NCBI GenBank assembly: GCA_934394515.1
Contig: CAKRRU010000088.1
Span: forward strand, 1 to 10,757
Source of the DNA: an uncultured Acetatifactor sp.
Lineage (GTDB): Bacteria > Bacillota > Clostridia > Lachnospirales > Lachnospiraceae
Length of the DNA: 10,757 nucleotides
Direction: 5' to 3'
The translations under genes and the position numbers were made by a program. Every line of letters begins with the position of its first letter. Position 1 is the stretch's first letter. The notes below the pieces were generated by a model. The model had not been told where the DNA came from. It did no database searches and was given only the letters and a program-made list of their open reading frames with translations. Below are positions 1-7,331 of the stretch, piece after piece.

Positions 1-19
1 TTTGAAGTTACCATATTAC

Positions 20-1915
20 TTATGATTGTACCACAGGCGGTCGCTTCTGTGAAGCGAAAAAGGCTACAATCTCCTGTGCCGTACGCTCATTCATTTCGGG
101 AATTTCCATCAGTTCTTCCACGGATGCCTGTCTGATCTCCTCCAGTGACTTAAAGTGACGCATCAGGGCTTTCCGTCTCGCCGGTCCTACGCCCGGGATA
201 TCATCCAGTACGGATCTCACCTGGGTCTTACTGCGCAGGGATCTGTGATACTCGATGGCAAAACGGTGCGCTTCATCCTGGATCCTAGTGATCAGTTTGA
301 AGCCTTCCGAATGGGTATCTATCGGGAGTTCAATGTTATGGTAATACAGGCCTCTGGTACGGTGGTTGTCATCCTTGACCATACCGCAGACCGGAATGTC
401 AATTCCCAGTTCTTCCAGTACGGACAGCGCAATATTCACCTGTCCGCGGCCGCCGTCCATGAGGATCAGATCCGGGAACTTGGTAAAGCTGCCATACTCC
501 TGATCCATCTCCTGTTCTTCCAGTTCTCTGCTCTCTTCCATGCCATGGCGGAACCGTCTCGTCAGTACTTCCCGCATGCAGGCATAGTCATCCGGACCGG
601 AGACGCTTTTGATCTTGAACTTACGGTAATCGCTGCGTTTCGGTTTTCCTTTTTCATAGACCACCATGGAGCCTACATTTTCAAAGCCGTTGATATTAGA
701 GATATCATAGGCTTCCATCCGGGCAGTGCCAGTTAACGGCAGCTTTAACAGATCGGAGATCTCTTTCACCGCACCGATGGTTCGTCCTTCCTCACGTTTC
801 AACTTTTCTCTGTCCTGGGACAGTACCAGCTTCGCGTTCTGCGCTGCCAGCTCCACCAGTTTCTCCTTGCTGCCGATCTTAGGCACCTTCAGGTAGACAC
901 GACTGCCTTTTCGCTCCGACAGCCATTTCTCGATCAGTTCCGCATCCTCGATCTCATATTGCAGCATCAGCTCTCTGGGGATAAATGGGGTCCCCGCATA
1001 GAACTGTTTTACAAAATCCTGCAAAATTGCCGGTTTATTACTTTCCGGCACATGTGTCATATAGTAATGTTCTCTGCCGATCAGTTTGCCATCCCGGACG
1101 AAAAATACCTGCACCACCGCTTCCGTCTCATCCTGATACAGTGCCAGGATATCCTTGTCCTCACCGACACCTTCCGTGATTTTCTGCTTCTGGGACACCT
1201 GACGGACACTGGAGAGCAGGTCCCGGTATCTCGCCGCATCCTCGAATTCCATAGCTTCGGCAGCTTTGTTCATCTTCTCTTCCAGGTCTTTTAAAATCGG
1301 GCTGTAGTTGCCGTTCAAAAATTCCAGTGCTCCCGCCACCTGCTGCCTGTATTCCTCTTTGCTGACATATCCCTGGCAGGGTGCCAGACACTGCTTGATA
1401 TGATAATTCAGGCAGGGACGCTCGATGCCGATATCTCTGGGCAGTACCCGGTTGCAGGTACGCAGCTGGTACAGCTTGTTCAGCAGTTCAATAGTATCTT
1501 TCACCGCAGCTGCGCTGGTATAGGGCCCGAAATACCTGGATTTATCCTTTTTCATGGTACGGGAAAACAGAATCCGCGGATACTCCTCTCCGACCGTTAC
1601 CTTGATATACGGATAGGTCTTGTCGTCTTTCAAAAGCGTGTTGTACTTCGGAGAATTTTCCTTGATCAGGTTGTTCTCCAGCACCAGTGCCTCCAATTCC
1701 GAATCCGTCACAATATATTCAAACCGGGCGATGAGCGACACCATCTGGTCGATGGCTGGTCCTCTGCCGATATTTTCCCGAAAATATGACCTTACACGGT
1801 TGTGCAGGTTAATGGCTTTCCCGACATACAAGATGACATCCTTGTCATCACGCATGATATAGACTCCCGGCTTCTTGGGGAGCTTCTTTAATTCTTCTTC
1901 GAAATTAAATCCCAT
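20..1915 (-). CDS. uvrC: UvrABC excinuclease subunit C
   Basis: UvrC makes the two incisions flanking a DNA lesion after UvrA2B hands over damaged DNA (nucleotide excision repair, cytoplasm). The 631-residue product is full length for the family. In order: an N-terminal GIY-YIG nuclease (GVY at 17-19, YVG at 30-32, R42, candidate catalytic E80 in LENNLIK); four cysteines C154, C168, C176 and C180 with the spacing of the iron-sulfur ligands described for UvrC; a UVR helical motif at about 206-241 that contacts UvrB; an RNase H-like nuclease with D404 (AYDISN), D487 (LMDGGRGQ) and H550 (DEAHRFA) as the expected catalytic triad; and tandem helix-hairpin-helix DNA binding from about 572 (IPGVGPARR) to 622. 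The ATG is set by GGAG five bases upstream. The stop is TAA. The gene is the distal member of a two-gene unit. Only 19 bases follow it, so no terminator can be seen. Confidence 0.98.
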   Translation of the reverse strand: MGFNFEEELKKLPKKPGVYIMRDDKDVILYVGKAINLHNRVRSYFRENIGRGPAIDQMVSLIARFEYIVTDSELEALVLENNLIKENSPKYNTLLKDDKTYPYIKVTVGEEYPRILFSRTMKKDKSRYFGPYTSAAAVKDTIELLNKLYQLRTCNRVLPRDIGIERPCLNYHIKQCLAPCQGYVSKEEYRQQVAGALEFLNGNYSPILKDLEEKMNKAAEAMEFEDAARYRDLLSSVRQVSQKQKITEGVGEDKDILALYQDETEAVVQVFFVRDGKLIGREHYYMTHVPESNKPAILQDFVKQFYAGTPFIPRELMLQYEIEDAELIEKWLSERKGSRVYLKVPKIGSKEKLVELAAQNAKLVLSQDREKLKREEGRTIGAVKEISDLLKLPLTGTARMEAYDISNINGFENVGSMVVYEKGKPKRSDYRKFKIKSVSGPDDYACMREVLTRRFRHGMEESRELEEQEMDQEYGSFTKFPDLILMDGGRGQVNIALSVLEELGIDIPVCGMVKDDNHRTRGLYYHNIELPIDTHSEGFKLITRIQDEAHRFAIEYHRSLRSKTQVRSVLDDIPGVGPARRKALMRHFKSLEEIRQASVEELMEIPEMNERTAQEIVAFFASQKRPPVVQS

Positions 1916-1924
1916 AAGTACTCC
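1905..1924 (-). promoter_or_regulatory. uvrC ribosome site inside the ATPase gene; 11-base gene overlap
   Basis: The GGAG of the uvrC ribosome site (1924-1921) and the uvrC ATG (1915-1913) lie within the last codons of the upstream ATPase, whose TAA is at 1907-1905. Spacing from GGAG to ATG is five bases. No separate uvrC promoter is evident, so uvrC probably depends on transcription and ribosome traffic from the ATPase gene. Confidence 0.8.
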
Positions 1925-3257
1925 TTTTTTGCTCCAACGCCAAACCGATCAATCTATCTGCCTGATCCGCCATAAACAACGGAATATTCAGCATATCATC
2001 ATCCAATTTTAAATTTTCCAAAGAGAATTGTATACGGAGTTTCACCTTATCCGGGAACAATTCTTTGAATTTTTTAAGACTTTTGCCGGATATGTTGGCT
2101 TCTGATTTCACCTCTACTGGGAAAATATCATTTTCTCGCTGAATAAGAAAATCCACTTCATACGGGGGATTGTTCTGTGTCCAGTAACGGGGAGTCACCT
2201 CAAATTGTGTCATCAATGTCTGCAGCACAAAATTCTCGGTCAATGCGCCTTTAAACTCCGTGAACAGACGATTTCCCTCACCAAAAGCAGTAGGTGCTAA
2301 CTGTGCCAGGCGGCGAAGCAATCCCACATCTACCAGATAAATTTTAAAAGCTGACAAATCATCATAAGCTGATAATGGAAGTCCCGGCGCAGAGCTGCGA
2401 TAGATTTTATGAACCAGTCTCGCATCTACCAGCCACTGCAAAGCATCCTCATATTCACGGGCTCTGGCTCCTTCTTTTACAACCTTATAGATAAATTTCT
2501 TATTTTCTCTTGCCAGTTGGGAAGGTATTGATTTCCATACCATAGAAATCTTCGGAAATTCACCGGTATCCGGATGTTTTGCGAAATCACGCTCATAGGC
2601 TCCGATAATATCGGACAATGCTTCCTGCATAGCAGAAACATCACGGGTATTCGTCCACATAAAAACAGGTTCCGGCATACCGCCTGTTACATAGTACATC
2701 TTCAGTTTTTCGTACAAAGGATTAAAAAAGGCATCCGGGATCGGCTCAAGAGCATCCACGCTGTCCAAATAGGCAGCCAGATTTTCATCTCCGTTCGCAA
2801 TTAGAAATTCAGTAAATGTCATAGGATCGATCTGCATGAAATTCACCTTGCCCACGGGGAAAGAAGAAGGTTTTGCCAGTGCAATACCCAGCAGTGAACC
2901 TGCGCAGGCAATGTGATACTGTGGCGCATTCTCACAAAAATATTTCATTGCATTGATTACTTTGGGGCAATCCTGCACCTCGTCAAATATGATTAATGTT
3001 TTTTCCGGTATAATCTTCTGTCCGCTTGCCAGCATCAGATTTTGCAAAATGCGGTTCACGTCTTTGGTCGTCTCGAAGAACTGCTTGTATTCCTCGTTTT
3101 CATCAAAGTTAAAGTATGCCGTATTTTCATAATAACGTTTACCGAATTCCTTTAGAATCCATGTTTTTCCCACCTGACGCACACCTTTCAGGATCAGTGG
3201 CTTACGATAGGGAGAATTCTTCCAGGTTAATAATTTTTCCATAATAAATCGTTCCAT
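1905..3257 (-). CDS. AAA_14/DUF4143-family ATPase upstream of uvrC
   Basis: Intact 450-residue member of the ATP-binding family that pairs an AAA_14 ATPase with a C-terminal DUF4143 domain. No reaction is established for the family. Seen: Walker A GVRQVGKT at 25-32, Walker B LIIFDEVQ at 88-95 (D92, E93), a sensor-like CAGSLLG at 118-124, the family hallmark TGGMPEPV at about 191-198, and a C-terminal module with E341, EVDFL (D369) and PVEVKS (E382, K384). That last pattern resembles a PD-(D/E)XK nuclease core, so DNA binding or cleavage is plausible but unproven. There is no signal peptide or membrane segment. The start ATG is preceded by AGGGAAG and a good promoter; an in-frame Met at residue 6 is the alternative. 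It overlaps uvrC by 11 bases and so is probably co-transcribed and translationally coupled. It is a paralogue of the broken gene at 5066-6406. Confidence 0.9.
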   Translation of the reverse strand: MERFIMEKLLTWKNSPYRKPLILKGVRQVGKTWILKEFGKRYYENTAYFNFDENEEYKQFFETTKDVNRILQNLMLASGQKIIPEKTLIIFDEVQDCPKVINAMKYFCENAPQYHIACAGSLLGIALAKPSSFPVGKVNFMQIDPMTFTEFLIANGDENLAAYLDSVDALEPIPDAFFNPLYEKLKMYYVTGGMPEPVFMWTNTRDVSAMQEALSDIIGAYERDFAKHPDTGEFPKISMVWKSIPSQLARENKKFIYKVVKEGARAREYEDALQWLVDARLVHKIYRSSAPGLPLSAYDDLSAFKIYLVDVGLLRRLAQLAPTAFGEGNRLFTEFKGALTENFVLQTLMTQFEVTPRYWTQNNPPYEVDFLIQRENDIFPVEVKSEANISGKSLKKFKELFPDKVKLRIQFSLENLKLDDDMLNIPLFMADQADRLIGLALEQKRSTYGI

Positions 3258-3266
3258 AAGCTTCCC

Positions 3267-3310
3267 TCACACTTTTATGAAGTTTTTTGTGCATTTCATC
3301 ACACTTTTAT
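3267..3310 (-). repeat. Two 12-bp direct repeats 32 bp apart in the ATPase leader
   Basis: ATAAAAGTGTGA occurs on the minus strand at 3310-3299 and again at 3278-3267, identical over 12 bases with similar flanks (TGAAA versus GGGAA following). The spacing of 32 bp is close to three helical turns. The upstream copy begins inside the -10 box and the downstream copy abuts the ribosome site (AGGGAAG, 3267-3261). The placement suits an operator or a leader RNA element. The binding factor is unknown. Confidence 0.65.
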
Positions 3311-3337
3311 TATATATTTGTGTTTGATAAAATACAA
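3309..3337 (-). promoter_or_regulatory. Promoter of the ATPase-uvrC unit
   Basis: Reading the minus strand there is a -35 TTGTAT (3337-3332), a 17-base spacer and a perfect -10 TATAAT (3314-3309). Transcription would start near 3302, leaving a leader of about 45 bases to the ATG at 3257. The -10 overlaps the first copy of a direct repeat. Confidence 0.7.
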
Positions 3338-3361
3338 TATACGATTTATTTAAAATATTTC

Positions 3362-3515
3362 GCAACTATTCAGAGCCTCATTCGCAAAACCGTCTCTTCG
3401 AGACTTTCCTTTTGCTCATTGAGGCTATGTCGCCCTATAACTATCACAAAATATTCTTACGAATGCTAGCATTCGACAAATATTTTGCGATAGTTACATG
3501 GCTCTGAATAGTTAC
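3362..3515. mobile_element. MITE-like element with IS66-type ends (154 bp)
   Basis: The terminal inverted repeats are 16 bp with one mismatch: GCAACTATTCAGAGCC at 3362-3377, and GTAACTATTCAGAGCC read on the minus strand from 3515 to 3500. The element is flanked by an 8-bp direct duplication AATATTTC (3354-3361 and 3516-3523); a following G extends the match to 9 if the ends are drawn differently. Ends starting GTAA and 8-bp target duplications are known hallmarks of the IS66 family. There is no coding capacity, so it would be moved in trans. Inside are two hairpin arms: 3374-3426 (AGCCTCA/TGAGGCT with inner GCAAAA/TTTTGC and GTCTC/GAGAC pairs) and 3438-3496 (18-bp arms with one mismatch around a perfect 16-bp palindrome at 3460-3475). 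It sits between two divergent promoters, about 25 bp from the ATPase -35. Confidence 0.8.
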
Positions 3516-3533
3516 AATATTTCGTGATTCGAA

Positions 3534-3578
3534 TTTACTAAATCCAGATTTAGTAAATCTGGATTTAGCAAAAACACT
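3534..3578. repeat. Interlocked tandem repeat and palindrome upstream of the serpin promoter
   Basis: Three roughly 15-bp units begin TTTACTAAATC (3534), TTTAGTAAATC (3549) and TTTAGCAAA (3564, degenerate). The same bases form a perfect inverted repeat with 15-bp arms around one central base (3538-3552 and 3554-3568, arm CTAAATCCAGATTTA). No T-run follows on either strand, so a terminator is unlikely. Its position about 18 bp upstream of the serpin -35 fits an operator site. Confidence 0.6.
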
Positions 3579-3585
3579 TTCGGTA

Positions 3586-3615
3586 TTGCACAGCCGGATG
3601 GATATAAAGTATAAT
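3586..3615 (+). promoter_or_regulatory. Likely serpin promoter
   Basis: A perfect -10 TATAAT lies at 3610-3615. The best -35 is TTGCAC at 3586-3591 with an 18-base spacer, which is only moderate. The leader of about 50 bases contains a small hairpin, GTGAA-CCCC-TTCAC (3632-3645), before the ribosome site GGAGG at 3663-3667. Confidence 0.55.
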
Positions 3616-3672
3616 TTTCTCAGATATTGGAGTGAACCCCTTCACGATAAATGCTCAGAAACGGAGGTTATT

Positions 3673-4971
3673 ATGAACAAGAGATTACTCAGTCTATTTC
3701 TCAGTGCATGTCTGTGTGCCGGTCTGTCCGGATGCGGAAAAACTAATATCGATGGTGGATCCGGTATCGCACGACAGTCTTCTGCCGTCAAAGAACTCGG
3801 AAGCGATATCGCAGTCGGCGCGAAGCCGGCACCGGTCGATTCCTATGAGGAATTGAAAAACGGCGTCAACAAATTTGCATTTGCCCTGTATGATGCCCTT
3901 CCAAAAGACAGCAACTGCTTCTATTCTCCTTACAGTATTTCCAGTGCACTGTCCATGCTGGATCAGGGTGCCGGAAGTGATACGAAAACAGAACTGGAAT
4001 CAGTACTTGGTATCGCGGATCTTTCTGAGTGGAATCACGAAATGCAAAGCTATCTGAATAAAGAATGGTCCGAGCAGACATTTGTCAATACTGCCAATTC
4101 CATCTGGATGACAGATCAAAAGGAATGGGCAGCAAATATCTCCGACGATTTCCTGCTGCCGGCAAAGACATATTACCATGGTGAAATCTACGAAGCAGAC
4201 TTCACAAATCAGGCGGATCAGGTTGTGAAGGATGTGAACGGCTGGGTATCGGGACATACCAATCAGATGATTTCCTCCATCGTAGATGAACTTCCGCCCG
4301 CTACCGTTATGATGCTCATAAATGCTGTTTATTTTGAAGGGAAATGGCAGACACCGTTTGTAGAAGAGGATACTTATGATGATATCTTCCACGGAACTAA
4401 CGGCGATTCTACCGTACCTATGATGCATCTGTACGGGGAACAGTTCGCTTATATCGATACCGGTTCGATCAAAGGTATCATGCTTCCCTATGATGGCGAT
4501 TCCGTAGTGATGAAGGTTTTCCTACCATCCCAAGAAGGCGATACCATCTCCGCTCTGTTTGATGCCTTAAGTAATGATGAAAAGCAGGCTTTGATCGATT
4601 CTCTGGATACTGCGGATGATAAAGAAATACAGACAGTGCAGCTTCCGAAATTCACCGATGAACAGGGAATTAACGGGCTTGACGATATTCTGAAGAACCT
4701 TGACATCCGGTCAGCCTATACTTCGGCAGATTTTTCCAAGATTGCAGATGATATTGCTGTGTCTTCCGTCACCCATAGGGCAAAAGTGATCGTGGATGAG
4801 AACGGTACAAAGGCTGCTGCCGTAACAGATATCATGGTTGCCGGGACCGCCGCCATGGAAACGGAAGAAACCTATACCTTTATCGTCGACCGTCCGTTTG
4901 TCTATGTGATCGAAGATCAGGATACGGGGATGATCCTGTTTGTGGGTCGGGGAAATGACCTGGTCAAGTAA
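3673..4971 (+). CDS. Lipoprotein serpin (serine protease inhibitor)
   Basis: A 432-residue member of the serpin family: suicide inhibitors that trap serine or cysteine proteases by inserting their cleaved reactive loop. Residues 1-21 form a lipoprotein signal peptide with lipobox LSGC (Cys21), so the mature protein is probably anchored to the outer membrane face. The serpin fold follows from about residue 57, with SPYSISSALSML (85-96), LINAVYFEGKWQTPF (215-229) and the C-terminal RPFVYVIEDQDTGMILFVGR (407-426). The reactive-loop hinge is of the inhibitory type: E376, G378, T379, then AAAVT at 381-385. Counting 17 residues from E376 puts P1-P1' near Thr392-Ala393, a small-residue site suggesting an elastase-like target (inference). 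ATG 3673 is chosen over an in-frame start at 3586 because GGAGG sits five bases upstream and the signal peptide begins here. The gene is monocistronic, with its own promoter and a strong terminator. Confidence 0.95.
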   Translation: MNKRLLSLFLSACLCAGLSGCGKTNIDGGSGIARQSSAVKELGSDIAVGAKPAPVDSYEELKNGVNKFAFALYDALPKDSNCFYSPYSISSALSMLDQGAGSDTKTELESVLGIADLSEWNHEMQSYLNKEWSEQTFVNTANSIWMTDQKEWAANISDDFLLPAKTYYHGEIYEADFTNQADQVVKDVNGWVSGHTNQMISSIVDELPPATVMMLINAVYFEGKWQTPFVEEDTYDDIFHGTNGDSTVPMMHLYGEQFAYIDTGSIKGIMLPYDGDSVVMKVFLPSQEGDTISALFDALSNDEKQALIDSLDTADDKEIQTVQLPKFTDEQGINGLDDILKNLDIRSAYTSADFSKIADDIAVSSVTHRAKVIVDENGTKAAAVTDIMVAGTAAMETEETYTFIVDRPFVYVIEDQDTGMILFVGRGNDLVK

Positions 4972-5023
4972 GAGGAATTTGACCATCTTTCACCCGTCAG
5001 AGCGCATTCAGGGGGATACAAAG

Positions 5024-5063
5024 AAAAAGCGGTGTCCGCCAGCAACTGCAGACACCGTTTTTT
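5024..5063. terminator. Two-way terminator between the serpin and ATPase genes
   Basis: The stem CGGTGTC (5030-5036) / GACACCG (5051-5057) extends through a G-T pair into an A-run (5024-5028) and a T-run (5058-5063). It has a U-tract on either strand, so it can end the serpin transcript rightward and the convergent ATPase transcript leftward. The ATPase stop codon begins three bases beyond it. Confidence 0.88.
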
Positions 5064-5065
5064 CT

Positions 5066-6406
5066 TTATAAAAACGGCACCATATATACCGGAATATAAT
5101 GAATTCCGTTTTCCCATTTATAATCCTTGGTATGAACAACATATTTGTCACGTATGCGATTACTAAACTTGTCGCAAAATACATCAAGTGATTTATGTGT
5201 TCTATAGTTACCTGATTTCACTTCGATCGGACAGATCTTATTTCCAACCGAAGTCAGAAAGTCAATCTCATACAAATGATTTGAGGTTTCACTTTCCATC
5301 GTATAATAAAACAACTTATTACCTTTTGCTGTCAGCATCTGTGCTACAACATTTTCATACAGATATCCTAAGTTTGTATCCAGTTTGTCCGAAAGCAGCT
5401 TATTATATATAATATTCTCCGTGTAGTTTTTGTCCTTAAATGCCAAAGTGATAAACAAACCGACATCTGAAGTAAACAATTTATACCGTCCGGCATCCTT
5501 TTCCAATGACATTCCCACAGCCGGATTATTCGCATGATATGCAATATTTACTGTATAAGAGCTTAGCATATCCGGAATCAACTCTCTTACCTTCTCAGAA
5601 CGAATCCCTTCTCTTGCACTGGACAAGATGTATCTTGAAGCATTACTGCTGAGATTCGCAGGTATTGCATCATAAATATCGCCTGCGAGACCGGTTCCAT
5701 CTATCTTTGTAAAATCTTCTTCATATAAATCTACAATTTCTCTCTTCGTTTCATCTACCACTTGCAGATTATTTTTCTCTCTATATGTTTCTACAGCCTG
5801 CGGCATTCCGCCAATCAGCATATACAGTCTGAAGATACGCATCAGATTTCTATGCATCACATTTCCTGCCGGCTTTTTATTTTTTAAGAGGTGCCTGATT
5901 GTTTCCGCTGATATTTCATCTCCTATTGCCCACAAAAACTCCTCAAAATCCATGGGAAACATAGATATTTTGTGTTCCTCGCTGGGAATCAAAATATCCT
6001 TTGTATTCCTTTTTATAGATAATAAAGAGCCTGTTTCAATATACTTATATCTCCCATCTGCGACGAGATACTTAATTGCCTGCCTGGCCTTTGGAAGCAG
6101 CTGGACTTCATCAAAAATAATTACCGACTCTTTCTCATACAGCCGGATTCCCGTTAGCTGCTGTAATTGTAAAAAGAAAAAGTCTAAGTCATACGTATCA
6201 TCAAATAAATCAATAATCGCCTTACTGGTATGTGCAAAATCAATTAGAATATATGATTTAAACTCCTTTTTGGCAAACTCCTCAGCAATCGTTGATTTTC
6301 CAACTCGTCTTGCGCCCTTTATCAGGAGTGCATACCTGTCACTTCTGTTCTCCTTCTACTCACGTATTTCATTATATATTTTTCTTTTAAAAACCGGCTT
6401 ATCCAT
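5066..6406 (-). pseudogene. AAA_14/DUF4143-family ATPase with in-frame amber codon 17
   Basis: One uninterrupted frame from ATG 6406 to TAA 5066 would encode 446 residues, except that codon 17 is TAG (6358-6356). Before the stop is MDKPVFKRKIYNEIRE; after it the family pattern continues without a frame change: Walker A GARRVGKS (31-38), Walker B VIIFDEVQ (95-102, D99 and E100), TGSLLS (125-130), IGGMPQAV, and a C-terminal E351, EIDFL (D382), PIEVKSG (E395, K397) module like a PD-(D/E)XK core. The paralogue at 1905-3257 has Trp at the aligned place (TWKN versus stop-KEN), so TGG to TAG is the simplest cause. The ATG has AAGGTGG eight bases upstream. No ATG, GTG or TTG exists in frame between the stop and the TTG at 5992, so reinitiation would give a 308-residue protein lacking both Walker motifs. 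It is probably a recent pseudogene. Readthrough, or a sequencing error, is not excluded. Confidence 0.8.
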
Positions 6407-6439
6407 ATAGCATTCCACCTTCCCATCAAAAGCATAACA

Positions 6440-6518
6440 CAAATCCCCGTTCATGTGAACCCTATTATTGCGCAAATCCCCGTTCGCTTTTGCTTATTTT
6501 CTACGCAAATCCCCATTA
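6440..6518 (-). repeat. Three direct repeats at exact 33-bp spacing in the second ATPase leader
   Basis: CAAATCCCCGTTC is seen on the plus strand at 6440-6452 and 6473-6485, with a diverged copy CAAATCCCCATTA at 6506-6518. Two copies are also preceded by CG. Spacing is 33 bp in both intervals and the bases between are unrelated. Reading the minus strand (the gene's strand), the first copy begins inside the -10 box and the other two lie in the leader. An operator array is the simplest reading. Three short repeats without conserved length or a cas context do not make a CRISPR array. Confidence 0.75.
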
Positions 6519-6542
6519 TAAGTCTTAATCGTATTTTTTCCA
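6515..6542 (-). promoter_or_regulatory. Promoter of the second ATPase gene
   Basis: On the minus strand there is a perfect -10 TATAAT (6520-6515) and a -35-like TGGAAA (6542-6537) with a 16-base spacer. A start near 6508 would give a leader of about 100 bases containing the repeats. Between 6543 and 6610 I see only A+T-rich sequence with no gene. Confidence 0.55.
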
Positions 6543-6610
6543 CTATAGCATATAACATACCCAGGATATAGATTCTCTGACCAATTTCTATATATTTTTA
6601 AGCTCAAGGA

Positions 6611-6647
6611 TAAAAAAACAGCACACCCTTTTTGCGAGTGTACTGTT
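6611..6647 (-). terminator. Terminator of the ACT-domain gene
   Basis: On the minus strand AACAGTACACTC pairs with GGGTGTGCTGTT as a 12-bp stem with two G-T pairs (6647-6636 with 6628-6617), around a 7-base loop, followed by six Ts (6616-6611 region). It lies 28 bases after the stop codon. It is a textbook intrinsic terminator for the leftward gene. Confidence 0.9.
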
Positions 6648-6674
6648 TTCTCTGTTCCTTATGGGTTCTTGCAT

Positions 6675-7079
6675 CTAGCACATCTTAAAGCCCTTAGCCT
6701 TCAGGCAAATCTCCACTTCCTCGGGATCTGCGGTGTGCAGGATCATGACAGGAGTCGAGGAATCACGGTTGAAGGACAGGTAGGTGTAGTCCACATTGAC
6801 ATTGCTGTCTAACAGTGCGGTCAGTAAGGTGTTCAGTGCACCGGGCTTGTCCTCGATTTCGACTGCCAGGACATCCACGAAACGGCAGAGATAGCCCTTC
6901 TCTGTGAGGACCTCTTTTGCCTTGTCGGGATCGGATACGACCATGCGGTTGATACCGTACTCCGCACCATCGTTGGTAACGGAACCCCAGATATTAATAC
7001 CTGCTTCATACAGCGCATTAGTCATGGTCTGCAGGGCTCCTTTTTTATTCTCAGCGTAAATAGATAACTGTTTTAACAT
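6675..7079 (-). CDS. Tandem ACT-domain protein
   Basis: A 134-residue protein made only of two ACT domains, at about 1-65 and 68-134. ACT domains bind amino acids or similar ligands at their interfaces and usually regulate metabolism. The first begins LKQLSIYAENKKGALQTM with the turn NKKG (11-14); the second is VLAVEIEDKPGALNTLLTAL with DKPG (77-80), both at the expected glycine-containing ligand loop. No enzymatic domain is attached, so a stand-alone sensor or partner-binding regulator is likely; the ligand and partner are unknown. Start ATG 7079 follows AGGAGG (7095-7090) by 10 bases. The stop is TAG, which shows TAG works as a stop in this genome. It has its own promoter and terminator, so it is probably a single-gene transcript despite ftsH lying upstream on the same strand. 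Confidence 0.9.
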   Translation of the reverse strand: MLKQLSIYAENKKGALQTMTNALYEAGINIWGSVTNDGAEYGINRMVVSDPDKAKEVLTEKGYLCRFVDVLAVEIEDKPGALNTLLTALLDSNVNVDYTYLSFNRDSSTPVMILHTADPEEVEICLKAKGFKMC

Positions 7080-7125
7080 TTCGGTATTACCTCCTCATTG
7101 CGATCTGACTGATAATGCAGTCTGT

Positions 7126-7140
7126 CCGGGAATCTCCCGG
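7126..7140 (-). promoter_or_regulatory. Short GC-rich hairpin in the ACT gene leader
   Basis: CCGGGA-ATC-TCCCGG is a perfect 6-bp inverted repeat with a 3-base loop, located directly after the predicted transcription start and about 30 bases before the ribosome site. It could be a leader hairpin stabilising the RNA or an operator. It is too short to be called a riboswitch. Confidence 0.4.
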
Positions 7141-7149
7141 CACTTTATT

Positions 7150-7178
7150 ATGATAAAGCATTCTTATAAAATAATCAA
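7150..7178 (-). promoter_or_regulatory. Promoter of the ACT-domain gene
   Basis: On the minus strand there is a -35 TTGATT (7178-7173), a 17-base spacer and a -10 TATCAT (7155-7150). A start near 7143 gives a leader of about 64 bases. Confidence 0.6.
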
Positions 7179-7222
7179 CCCAGAGTTATACTTTCCTAAT
7201 TTTATTTTATCGCTTACATCCC

Positions 7223-7268
7223 AAAAATGACTTTAATCTAAACTCGAGTTTAAATTAAAGTCATTTTT
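7223..7268. terminator. 46-bp near-perfect palindrome after ftsH, probable terminator
   Basis: Two 23-base arms meet at a central CTCGAG (7243-7248) and pair everywhere except 7238/7253. The outer part is AAAAATGACTTTAAT with its complement ending in five Ts on either strand, so it can act as a two-way intrinsic terminator. It lies 64 bases beyond the ftsH stop, and before the ACT promoter. The stem is A+T-rich with no real loop, which is unusual. Confidence 0.65.
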
Positions 7269-7331
7269 CCATAATTTTTCTTATTTGTGCCTCTCAAAAA
7301 GGCTTTATGTTTACAACATCACCATTTTCCG

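Noticed and set aside
3287..3469. 60-residue open frame on the plus strand
   Set aside because: It runs from the ATPase leader into the MITE, has no ribosome site, and its bases are explained by inverted repeats.
3586..3672. Extended serpin start giving 29 extra residues
   Set aside because: The extension has no ribosome site, spans the promoter -10, and would bury the lipoprotein signal peptide. ATG 3673 has GGAGG at the right distance.
5066..5992. A functional 308-residue protein starting at TTG 5992
   Set aside because: It would lack Walker A and Walker B of its own family and has no convincing ribosome site. The same frame extends upstream to a proper ATG across one TAG.
6440..6538. CRISPR array from three CAAATCCCC repeats at 33-bp spacing
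   Set aside because: The conserved core is only about 12-15 bp, the third copy has diverged, there are just three units, and no cas gene is present. Placement over a promoter fits an operator or leader element better.
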